Assembly (NCBI RefSeq): GCF_045679555.1
Contig: NC_092094.1
Location: 16,072,612 to 16,136,611, forward strand
Reading direction: 5' to 3'
Source of the DNA: Salvelinus alpinus
Taxonomy: Eukaryota; Chordata; Actinopteri; Salmoniformes; Salmonidae
Length of the DNA: 64,000 nucleotides
The notes under the pieces are model-generated. The model had not been told where the DNA came from and made no database searches. It saw only the letters and a program-made list of their open reading frames with translations. The translations under genes and the position numbers were made by a program. This document shows positions 32,423 to 44,400 of this stretch, piece by piece. How positions within the stretch are numbered: the stretch's first letter is position 1; every line of letters starts with the position of its first letter.

Positions 32423-35400
32423 GTAAGTTCATGAACTCTGCTCCTGTGGTTTGTTGATAGTCATGCTTTGAATTGTACTGAATTATCTGAATATTGTGTA
32501 GCGGACTAAACTCCACTCCATGGTAAAGGATGTTTAATGATATACTTTACCAACGGCGTGGAGCTGAGGACAGGCTTTGCGGAATCTAGCTCCGACTACA
32601 TCGATTTGCCTGAGGTCAATACTTCAAAAAATATTAATTATGAAACGGCCAACATGTACCTATGTTTGTCCTCTGTAGTTGCGTGCCTTTCTTTGTTTGC
32701 TGAAATCCATACTTTTTCAATACCGGGTTAATCAAATACAACTACCGACTGTTTGCTCATTGGTGTTGCTCTAAGATGGCAACTCAGTGTAAATGCGCAT
32801 GTGCCCATTGAATCTCAACAATGAAATAGTCAGTGGTGGTATTTGATTAATGTTTATTGAAAAAGTATAGATTTCAGTAAACAAAGGCACACATCTACAG
32901 AGGACAAACATAGGTACATGGTGGGTGTTTAATATTTTTGAAGTATTAACCTTGGGTGAATCGATATAGTCCGAGCTACAGTACCAGTCAAACGTTTGGA
33001 CACACCTACTTATTTAAGGGTTTTTCTTTATTTTTACTATTTTCTACATTGTAGAATAATAATTAAAACATCAAAACTATGAAATACCACACCATGGAAT
33101 CATGTAGTAACCAAAAAAGTGTTAAACAAATCAAAATATATTTGAGATTCGTCAATGTAGCCACCCTTTGCCTTGGTGACAGCTTTGTACATTCTTGGCA
33201 TTCTCTGAAACCAGCTTCATGAGGTAGAGACACCTGGAATGCTTTTCAAACTGTCTTGAATGAGTTCCCACATATGCTGAGCACTTGTTGGCTGCTTTTC
33301 CTTCACTCTGTGGTCCAACTCATCCCAAACCATTTCAATTGGCTTGAGGTTGGGTGATTTTGGAGGCCAGGTCATCTGATGCAGCACTCCATCACTCTCC
33401 TTGGTCAAATAGCCTTTACACATCCAGGAGTTGTGTTTTGGGTCATTGTTCTGTTGAAAAACAAATCATATTCCCACTAAGCGCAAACCAGATGGGATGG
33501 CGTATCGCTGTGGTAGCTATGCTGGTTAAGTGTGCCTTGAATTTGAAATCAGACACAGACCATCACACCTCCTCCTTGCTTCACGGTGGGAACCACACAT
33601 GTGGAGATCATCCGTTCACGTACTCTGCGTCTCACAAAGACACGGCGGTTGGAACCAAAAATCTCAAATTTGTACTCATCAGACCAAAGGACAGATTTCC
33701 ACCGGTCTAATGTCCATTGCTCATGTTTCTTGGCCCAAGCAAGTTTCTTCTTATTGGTGTCCTTTAGTAGTGGTTTCTTTCCAGGAAATCGACCATGATG
33801 GACTGATTCACGCAGTCTCCTCTGAACAGTTTATGTCTGTTACTTGAACTCTGAAGCATTTATTTGGGCTGCATTCTGAGGTGCAGTTATTTGCCGATTT
33901 CTGAGGCTGGTAACTGTAATGAACTTTTCCTTTGCAGCAGAAGTAACTCTGGATCTTCCTTTCCTGTGGCGGTTCTCATGAGAGCCAGTTTCATTATAGC
34001 CCTTGATGGTTTTTGTGACTGCACTTGAAGAAACGTTCAAAGTTCTTGAAATTTTCCGGATTGACTGACCTTCATGTCTTAAAGTAATGATGGACAGTCG
34101 TTTCTCTTTGCTTATTTGAGCTGTTCTTGCCAAAATATGGACTTGGTAGGGATATCTTCTAGAGGTCGACCGATTAATCGGAATGGCCGATTAATTAGGG
34201 TCGATTTCAACTTTTCATAACAATCGGAAATCTGTATTTTTGGACGCCGATATTGCCGTTTATAAATATTTTTGTAATTTATTTTTAACAACTTTATTTT
34301 ACTAGGCAAGTCAGTTAAGAACACATTCCTATTTTCAATGACGACCTAGGAACGGTGGGTTAACTGCCTTGTTCAGGGGCAGAACGACAGATTTTTACCT
34401 TGTCAGCTCAGGGATTCAGTCTTGCAACCTTACGGTTAACTAGTCCAACGCTCTAACCACCTGCCTCACGAGGAGCCTGTCTGTTACGCGAATGCAGTAA
34501 GAAGCCAAGGTAAGTTGCTAGCTAGCATTAAGCTTATCTTATAAAAAACAATCAATCAATCATAATCACTAGTTATAACTACACATGGTTGATGATATTA
34601 CTAGTTTATCTAGCGTGTCCTGCGTTGCATATAAATCGATGCGGTGCGCATTCGCGAAAAAGGACTGTCGTTGCTCCAACGTGTACCTAACCATAAACAT
34701 CCATGCCTTTCTTAAAATCAATACACAGAAGTATATATTTTTAAACCTGCATATTTAGCTAAAATAAATCCAGGTTAGCAGGCAATATTAACCAGGTGAT
34801 TTTGTGTCACTTCTCTTGCGTTCATTGCACGCAGCGTCAGGGTATATGCAACAGTTTGGGCTGCCTGGCTCTGCAAACTAATTTGCCAGAATTGTAGTAA
34901 TTATGACATAACATTGAAAATTGTGCAATGTAACAGCAATATTTAGACTAGGCATGCCATCCGTTAGATAAAATACGGAACGGTTCCGTATTTCACTGAA
35001 AGAATAAACGTTTTGTTTTCGAAATTATAGTTTCCGGATTCGACCATATTAATGACCTAAGGCTCGTATTTCTGTGTGTTAATATGTTATAATTAAGTCT
35101 ATGATTTGATAGAGCAGTCTGACTGAGCGATGGTAGGCACCAGCATGCTCGAAAGCATTCATTCAAACAGCACTTTCGTGCGTTTAGCCAGCAGCTCTGC
35201 TGTTTATGACTTCAAGCCTATCAACTCCCGAGATTAGGCTGGTGTAACCGATGTGAAATGGCTAGCTAGTTAGCGGGGTGAGCGCTAATAGCGTTTCAAA
35301 CGTCACTCGCTCTGTGACTTGGAGTTGTTCCCCTTGCTCTGCATGGGTAACGCTGCTTCGTGGGTGGCTGTTGTCGACGTGTTCCTGGTTCGAGCTCCGG

Positions 35401-38400
35401 TAGCGGTGAGGAGAGGGATGGAAGTTATACTGTTACACTGGCAATACTAAAGTGTCTATAAGAACATCCAATAGTCAAAGGTATATGAAATACAAATCGT
35501 ATAGAGAGAAATAGTCCTATAATTCCTATAATAACTACAACCTAAAACTTCTTACCTGGGAATATTGAAGACTCATGTTAAAAGGAACCACCAGCTTTCA
35601 TATGTTCTCATGTTCTGAGCAAGGAACTTTAACTTTAGCTTTCTTACATGGCACATATTGCACTTTTACTTTCTTCTCCAACACTTTGTTTTTGCATTAT
35701 TTAAACCAAATTGAACATGTTTCATTATTTATTTGAGGCTAAATTGATTTTATTGATGTATTATATTAAGTTAAAATAAGTGTTCATTCAGTATTGTTGT
35801 AATTGTCATTATTACAAATAAATAAATAAAATCGGCCGATTAATCGGTATCGGCTTTTTTTGCTCCTCCAATAGTTGGTATCGGTATCGGCGTTGAAAAA
35901 TCATAATCTGTCGACCTCTACTTTCTTCTGTATACCAACCCTACCTTGTCACAACACAACTGATTGGCTCAAATACATTAAGAAGGAAAGAAATTCCACA
36001 AATTATCTTTAACAATGCACACCTTTTTAATTGAAATGCATTCAAGTTGACTACCTAATGAAGCTGGTTGAGAGAATGGCAAGAGTGTACAAAGCTGTCA
36101 TCAAGGTAAACGGTGGCTACTTTGAATCTCAAATATAAAATATATTTAGTTTTTAACACTTTTGTTTTTGGTTACTACATGATTCCATATGTGTTATTTC
36201 ATAGTTTTGATGTCTTCACTATTATTCTACAATGTAGAAAATAGTAAAACATAAAGAAAAACCCTTGAATGAGTAGGTGTGTCCAAACTTTTGACTTTGT
36301 ACAGTATATTCCAGAAAGCCTGGTCTTGGCTCCACGCTGTTGGTGAAGTTCATCAGAAACTTCCTGTACCGTGGAGATTAGTTCGCTAGATATTGTGCTG
36401 ATATTTCAATTGAGACTTTCGTAACCTGGGACAAACTTTTACCTTGATATTGAAATAATAGATTTGGGATAGTGTCAATTTGCTGTTTCATTTGATGGCT
36501 GATTCAACTTTCAATTCAATATGTCATGTTGATCAGGTGATGGTGAATACAGCCTGCTGTGTCCTGATGTTGATTGCAAAGGTGATCCAGTGCATTGTCT
36601 TTGGGCCGCTCCGTGTCAGTGAAAAACAGGTAAGTAGGAATGTGTTTTGTGTTTTTCTAGGTAATGTCATTCATTAACCAGGTAGCCTAATGTTTTTCCT
36701 TGAAACCCTTACTGCAAACTGCCAGGTCCCGTGTAATATGCATGCTAAGATCGAGGCCACTATCATAAACATTTTATTATGCAGCTGAATTAAATCCTAG
36801 CCAATTTAGGCAATGAGTGATTCCTCACGGATCCCAGACGAGAGGCCTGGATACGGCCAAAATGTAATAAATATGCCAATCTTTGATAAATTATGCTTTT
36901 GGATACAACTGTAAAATATATGTCAACAATCCTTCCTCAAAACAAGAAAGCTTTTGCGACTAAATCAAATGTTTTAATGCCCTATCTGCCCTGGCTGCTT
37001 TCTCTGTCTATACAGCACCTGAAGGACAAGTTTTGGAACTTCATCTTCTACAAGTTTATCTTCATCTTCGGGGTGCTCAACGTTCAGACGGTGGAGGAGG
37101 TGGTGATGTGGTGTCTGTGGTTCGCTGTCCTCGTCTTCATGCACCTCATGGTCCAGCTCTGCAAGGACCGCTTTGAATATGTTCGTTTCCAATAGTCCTA
37201 TATAGGAGTTATCCTTTTCTGGCAAATGATAAGTCACAATATTGTTTTATCATTTGTATTTAGCCAATATCTGTAAGGCTAATCAATAGTGTCTTTGTTT
37301 TGTAAAACAAACTCTAATTTTCCCGGTTCATGAATAGGGTTTTTAATGTTATGATATTCTATTATCATCCACGGCAGTATCGTACTTTATCATTGAGTCT
37401 TGTGTGTGTTGTTACAGCTGTCATTCTCACCCACCACTCCTATGGGCAGCCATGTGAGGGTTCTGACCATGCTGGTGGGTATGCTGCTGACCTGCTGTGG
37501 CCTGGCACTGCTCTGTGGTCTCCTGGGAAATCCCCATGGCGTACACACCGTCGCCTTCATGGCCGCTGAGGTAGGATGCCTGGAGCCCGCTCCCCAGGTT
37601 GATCTCAACTGTTTTTCCTTGATTCATCGTGTCTCCTCGCCTCAGGAGAGGAATGTTTCTCCAATGCATTTTGAGATGGAGGCAACATTTAAAAAGTCTA
37701 TTGGGTCCTCTTGCCTTTGTTTCTCTATTCTATATGGATAAACATTTGCGATGTAGTGCTTATCTGCGTGTTTTTAATGTATACATCATGGTCTTATCTG
37801 ATGATGCTCCCCATTATCTAACCAGACCATTGTTTCCTTTCAGTGTATGCTGGTGTTCGTTAGAACTGGACATGTCATTATCCGGTAAGTGATTGTGCAG
37901 GCAATTGCCAAAATATTGTATATCTTGTATAAACTCATTACCAACTGGTTGTACATCTTGTTAACGTTCCCCAGCAAGAAAACCAAACATGGCACTCAAA
38001 CAGAAGGGGGAACTAACAAAGAGTCACTGACATCAAACAAAATGAAACAGGTGGGGTTTTAGGAGGGGTTCTGAAAGATACTCTTGGGGATGTCAACTGA
38101 AAGTTGCATAGCAACAACAACTGGAACCTAAAAGACACCCACCATGAGCACCCACTAAATGTGCCCACTAAGAGACAAATAAAAGAAAAACCCACACCAA
38201 ACTCAGACAGGAAGCAAACCAAAATGTTGGAGCAAAACAAAAAGGGGGAAGATCAGATAAAGGATTGTTTGTCTAGAAATCTAATAGGGAGTTGACCTTC
38301 CACATCTCTCTAGACAACTGGAGCACTGGGCCAGCCACTCTTAAAAATCACCTGGGCCAGCACAGGTGAAACACCTTCCCACTAACAAGATGACAAACCA

Positions 38401-41400
38401 GCACAGGTGTTGTGACACCAGTCTGTGCGCCCCATGTGCTAACGTTCAACCTCAAAATATAAATGGGAAAACCAAAGCCTGTAACAATCTGAAAAGGCCG
38501 CACGCACGCACTGAATACCTGTTCCTGCTCCCTCTAGGTACTCTATCCACCTGTGGGACTTGAACCATGAAGGCACCTGGGAGAGTAAAGGATCCTACGT
38601 TTACTACACTGACTTTGTGATGGAGCTGGCTCTGCTGGGGCTCGACCTTATGCACCACATCCACATGCTGGTGAGTTCAACACCCATCCTCACATCCACT
38701 CACTTTCACACAAAACAACTGCACAAGAGTGGCATGTCCCTATTTGACTTGTTACTAGGGTTGTTACTACTGTCCATTTATCTATAGGTCCCATCATGCT
38801 GTAACCAGAATGTCTTCTTTCTACCAACTCTTTCTCTTATCCTCTCCTCTGCTCTTTTCTCCTCTTTCTCTCCCTCTTCTCCCCTTCTCCTCTCAGCTGT
38901 TTGGTAACATCTGGCTCTCTATGGCCAGCCTGGTGATCTTCATGCAGCTGCGTTACCTGTTCCATGAGGTGCAGAAGAGAATCCGTCGCCACAAGAACTA
39001 CCTCCGTGTCATCAACAACATGGAGGCCAGGTTTGTTGCTCAGTCAGCTAGCTTTTTCTTTCGACATACTGAACAGTACCTGTATTTATTTACATTACAT
39101 TGTGTTATAGCTGTATCCATCTATGCTCTGAGGCATATTTGAAGGCAAAAGGTTGAAAGCAAAAGATAAATTTCCATGATCTGAAAAGAAAATGGACAAA
39201 GTATTGTTCTTCTAAGTATATTGTTGATTGCAGGTTTGCTGTGGCCACCTCTGATGAGCTGGTAGCGAACAATGATGACTGTGCTATCTGCTGGGACTCC
39301 ATGATGACAGCACGCAAGCTGCCCTGTGGACATCTCTTCCACAAGTGAGCAGATATGCAAAAACGCTTAACCCCCATGCAGTGCGCATTTCAGCAACCAC
39401 AACAACTATCTATTCTGCTACACATAACTCCAGTCCATTATCATGATTTAACATTATGTGCCTAGTGCTACATAAAATCAAAGTATTATTATGGTCACTA
39501 TTAACAGTGTGTTTTTGTGTGCCCAGCTCTTGCCTGCGTTCCTGGTTGGAGCAGGACACGTCGTGTCCCACGTGCCGTATGTCTCTGAACATCAGCGAGG
39601 GGGCTGGAGGAGAGAGAGAGGAGAGGCAGAGGGAGCCCATGCTGGAAGACAACATGGGCCCTGGAGGCCCCGGGCCAGAGGCAAGGCCACACCTTAACCA
39701 GCACAACCACTTCTTCCACTTTGACGGTGAGGCCCCAACACTCACCCAGTATACTCACTTTTTTACTAGCACTCAGAATCAGAACCAATTTGTTTCACAG
39801 GGACAGGACACATTAATCAACATTTAGGCTTAAGGGTAAATCATAGTCCCGCATCCCATTGTGACATAGCTATGCGTTTCTGAGACCACCGTCTGCAGGG
39901 GACGCACTAAATTCCCAACCAACGTATCTCCGGTATGTGTCTTCTATATTCATTTGAGTGTGTTGACAGTTGGAGAAATTGCTTGAGCCGTGCTGAGAAT
40001 TCGAAAAGTATCAAAGCCAATGGTCCAATATTCTAGAACATTGCTTTGCGTACATGTTTGGCGCTTTAAAAGTATGTAAATAAGTAGTAGGTTTTATTGG
40101 TTTCTCGCAGTCAGACTGAATTGTACACCAATTTACATTCATATCATGAATAAAATCCTAAACCAGTGAAACACTTAATATAATACAATGTTAAAATATG
40201 CAATATACTCTGAGTGTACAAAACATTAAGAGCGCATTCCTAATATTGAGTTGCACCCCACCTTTGCCCTCAGAACAGCCTTAATTCGTCAGGGCGTGGA
40301 CTCTACAAGGTGTCGAAAGCGTTGCACAGGGATGCTGGTCCATGTTGACTCCAATGCTTCCCACAGTTGTGTCAAGTTGGCTGGATGTCATTTGGATGGT
40401 GGACCATTCTTGATACACAGGAAACTGTTAAGTGTGAAAACCCGGCAGTGTTGCAGTTCTTGTCACAAACCAGGGTGCCTGCCACCTACTACCATACCCC
40501 GTTCAAAAACACTTAAATATTTTGTCTTGCCCATTCACTCTCTGAATGGCACACATACACCATCATCTCTCAATTGTCTCAAGGCTTAAAACTCCTTCTT
40601 TAACCTGTCTCCTCCCCTTCATCTACACTGATTGAAGTGGATTTAACAAGTCACATCAAATTTTATTTGTCACATGCGCCAAATACAACAGGTGTAGTAG
40701 ACCTTACCGTGAAATGCTTACTTTACAAGCCCTTAACCAACAATGCAGATAAAAAAATAAATAAAAAAACATCAAAATAAACTAAAGGAAAAATAGTAAC
40801 ACACAATAAAATAGCAATAACTAGGCTATATACAAGGGGTACCGAGTCAATATGCGGGGGTACGAGGTAGAGGTAATATGTACATGTAGGTTGGGGTAAA
40901 GTGACTAGGCATAGATAATAACAGAGATTAGTTGTGTGTGTCCGGTACTGCTTGCCGTGCGGTAACAGAGAGAACCGTCTACGACTTGGGTGGCTGGAGT
41001 CTTTGACAGTTTTTAGGGCCTTCCTCTGACACCACCTGGTATAGAGGTCCTGGGTGGCAGGGATCTCGGCCCCAGTGATGTAATTGGCCATACACATTAC
41101 CCTCTGTAGCGTCTTGCGGTCAGATGCCGAGCAGTTGCCAAACCAGACGGTGATGCAGCTAGTCGGGATGCTCTCAATGTTGCAGCCATTGGTCAGTCTA
41201 TGTCATGGAAAGAGCAGGTGTTCTTAATGTTTTGTATACAGACAACAATACTATATGGTGTGGGTGGCAGCTTTGTATTTGTATTTATTAAGGATCCCCA
41301 TTAGTTCCTGCCAAGGCAGCAGCTACTCTTCCTGGGGTCTAAGGCCGTTATATACCGTTATATACAAGGCCGTTATATACAACTTCAAATATTACATTAC

Positions 41401-44400
41401 ATTTCATAACACTTTACACAATACATTAAGTGTGTTCCCTCAGGCCACTAATCTACTACCACATATCTCAAAAATATATATTTCCACACAGGGTTGGCAG
41501 CTTCATGTTCAGCGTCATTGATGAGGGCAAGGAAAAGGACCAGGCCAAGGAGGGTTCCCTGGGCCACCCCACATGAGGGACTCCCATTCAGATGGGGCAC
41601 CATAATGACCTGTTGTCTCCTGTCCAGAGAGAAAGTCCCAAACCCATGGGACTATTTCAGGCCTCACCCCCATTGACAGGATATTTTTGATTACAGTAGT
41701 TAACCCTGTCAAATGCTTTACTCATCAATGTAAATGTGTCAGTGTTGGCTATGAAACTAAATTACATCTGTAGTCCCTACTAGTTTTGTTGTTTTCTGGA
41801 TCAGGCCTCAGTATCTTTAGGGCCAAGAGTAACACCCATAAAATATGCAGATAGACATCCTCTCAGTGGTTACTCTGACACAGTTGGCGATTTATTCAGG
41901 CTTTTCTCTCACCACTCTAAATCCATATACAGATTAGAGAGGAAACCTCTCCATGAATATCTAATGAGCTTGACCGTGCATGTATTTCACCCCTACTAGG
42001 TTCTCGCATTGCCAGCTGGCTGCCCAGTTTCTCTGTGGAAGTGATGCACACAACCAACATCCTGGGCATCGTACAACAGGCCAACAACTCCCAGCTCAAT
42101 GCCATGGTCAGTGTTTGTGGGGTCCATCGATTATTATAATTTTTTTTACCAGTGTCTCATTCTATTCTTGTTAACTTTCACCTGTGCTATTCTCTCATGT
42201 CAGTAACAATGAAGATAAGGAGGTAAAGAAAGGAGGCTACATTAGATGTTTGAAATAATGATACATCTCCTTTCTCGCTATCTTTAGGCCCATCAGATCG
42301 GGGAGATGTTTCCGGAGGTTCCCTACCATCTTGTGCTGCAGGATCTGCAGCTGACCCGCTCTGTAGAGGTCACCACTGACAACATCCTGGACGGACGCAT
42401 CGTGGTTCCTTTCCCCATACAGGTCAGTCAGTCCCACACTGCTACAGGGAACTCCACACGCTGGTTGTGGGGGTGCTTATGTGGTCTCCTTGGATGTGAC
42501 ATTAACATAAGGAAGGGCTAAAATAGAGTTCAGGGTCAATTTATCCCAAGAGCCGATACCCAAAATGACTTGAGAAAAGCCTTCGTGGGACACTTGACTT
42601 CCACAGTAAGTTTAGAGCTGACTTCCAGGTCTGCTTAAAATGTCTGCTGTCTCCCTCTCCAGCCTGTGGATCACTCCGCCTCCCAGGTCAACCCCTCCCC
42701 ACAAGATGTGGGTGGGGCCAGCGGGAGTTCAGAGTTCGTGACCCCCGAGGTGGAGGACTTTGAGGTCCGAGGCAGCCGCTTCTCCAAGTCAGCCGAGGAG
42801 AGACAGAAGATACTGCTACAGAGGAAAGATGAGCTACTGCTACGAGCACAGAGGTATTGGATCTGCTTATTTAAAGTTAAAAAGAAAGCACTGACTTCAA
42901 TGGAACACTTCCAGTTCCTAACCTGCTAGCCTGGATTTTAAATTAATCTATTATGGATGTTGCGAATGATGCAAATTGTCTATTTTATCATATTTACATT
43001 TTTTTTTTTTTTTTTTATTGTATCCCCTTTTCTCCCCAATTTTTGTGGTATCCAATCGCTAGTAATTACTATCTTGTCTCATCGCTACAACTCCCGTACG
43101 GGCTCGGGAGAGACGAAGGTCGAAAGCCACGCGTCCTCCGAAGCACAACCCAACCAAGCCGCACTGCTTCTTAACACAGTGCGCCTCCAACCCGGAAGCC
43201 AGCCGCACCAATGTGTCGGAGGAAACACCGTGCACCTGGCCCCCTTGGTTAGCGCGCACTGCGCCCGGCCCGCCACAGGAGTCGCTGGAGCGACAAGGAT
43301 ATCCCTACCGGCCAAACCCTCCCTAACCCGGACGACGCTAGGCCAATTGTGTGTCGCCCCACGGACCTCCCGGTCGCGGCCGGCTGCGACAGAGCCTGGG
43401 CGCGAACCCAGAGTCTCTGGTGGCGCAGCTAGCACTGCGATGCAGTGCCCTAGACCACTGCGCCACCCGGGAGGCCCTTATTTACTACCTTTTCTATGCT
43501 CTGTTTGTGCCCACTTGTCTATTGGTGTTTTTGTTAGAATATTTGGTTCTGTATGCTAAAGGGGTCGTACCCTGTGCTTTTCACCTTTCATGCTGTTCTA
43601 TTCCATTCAGCTCATTGTGTTTCTCATGCTCATGAGGCTCTGAGCAGCACTGACCCCATTAGCTCACCGATAGCCATGTCCCCCGGCACCAGGACATTAA
43701 GGACATTAACATGCCTGGCTTTAAATAGTACTTGTCTTCTTTCAAATACAGTTTGTTAGCTGGGCAGAGTCTGCAGTTGCACTTTTGGGACTATTCTATT
43801 GGTTCCATTGCACCAGGCAAGCTAAATCAAGCTGAGCTAAAGTTTTATTTTATTTTTTATAAGCCAATATTAAATACCACCCTAGCTTCATGGCCACATC
43901 CTGGCTCAACCTTAACCCTAGCCTCAACCACAACCCTAACCCTAGCATCAACCCTAACCCTAGCTTCATGTCCACGTCCCTGCTCAACCCTAGCCTCAAC
44001 CCTAACCCTAGCTTCATGTCCACATCCCAGTTCAACCCTAACCCTAGCTTCATGTTCAACCCTAGCCTCAAACCTAACCCTAGCTTCATGTCCACATCCC
44101 AGTTCAACCCTAACCCTAGCTTCATGTCCACGTCCCGGCTCAACCCTAACCCTAGCTTCATGTCCACATCCCAGTTCAACCCTAACCCTAGCTTCATGTC
44201 CACATCCTGGCTCAACCGTAACCCTAAGAACCCAGCAGAGGTCTTAAAAACTAAAACCTGCTCCTCTCTTCCTGCGCTCCTCTCTTCCTGCGCCCCTCTC
44301 AGGAGATATCTGAGCAAGAGCCCAGAGGAAAATGCTGCTGCTATGAACGATGATGATGAGTACGATGAAGGTCTGCCCTCTCTTGAGGATGACATCCCAG

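Larger units (their letters stand above)
32979..36304 (-). mobile_element. Tc1-like transposon interrupted by a hAT-like element
   Basis: Inverted ends CAGTACCAGTCAAACGTTTG and AACTTTTGACTTTGTACAG beside TA (32977-32978, 36305-36306). Minus-strand transposase: intact N terminus [19 protein letters not shown] at 33840-34133, FKAHL-type middle in other frames, and the C-terminal [18 protein letters not shown] at 33217-33423. Frameshifts disable it. A separate element fills 34160-35920. Confidence 0.85.

Noticed and set aside
42957..43559. 200-codon and overlapping open frames on both strands
   Set aside because: They lie in a GC-rich tRNA-derived SINE and show no protein family features.
43875..44228. 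Regular ~36-bp repeats as a CRISPR array or an interstitial telomere
   Set aside because: There are no unique spacers, repeats are contiguous, the genome is vertebrate, and only short CCTAACCC pieces occur inside a larger unit. It is a minisatellite.
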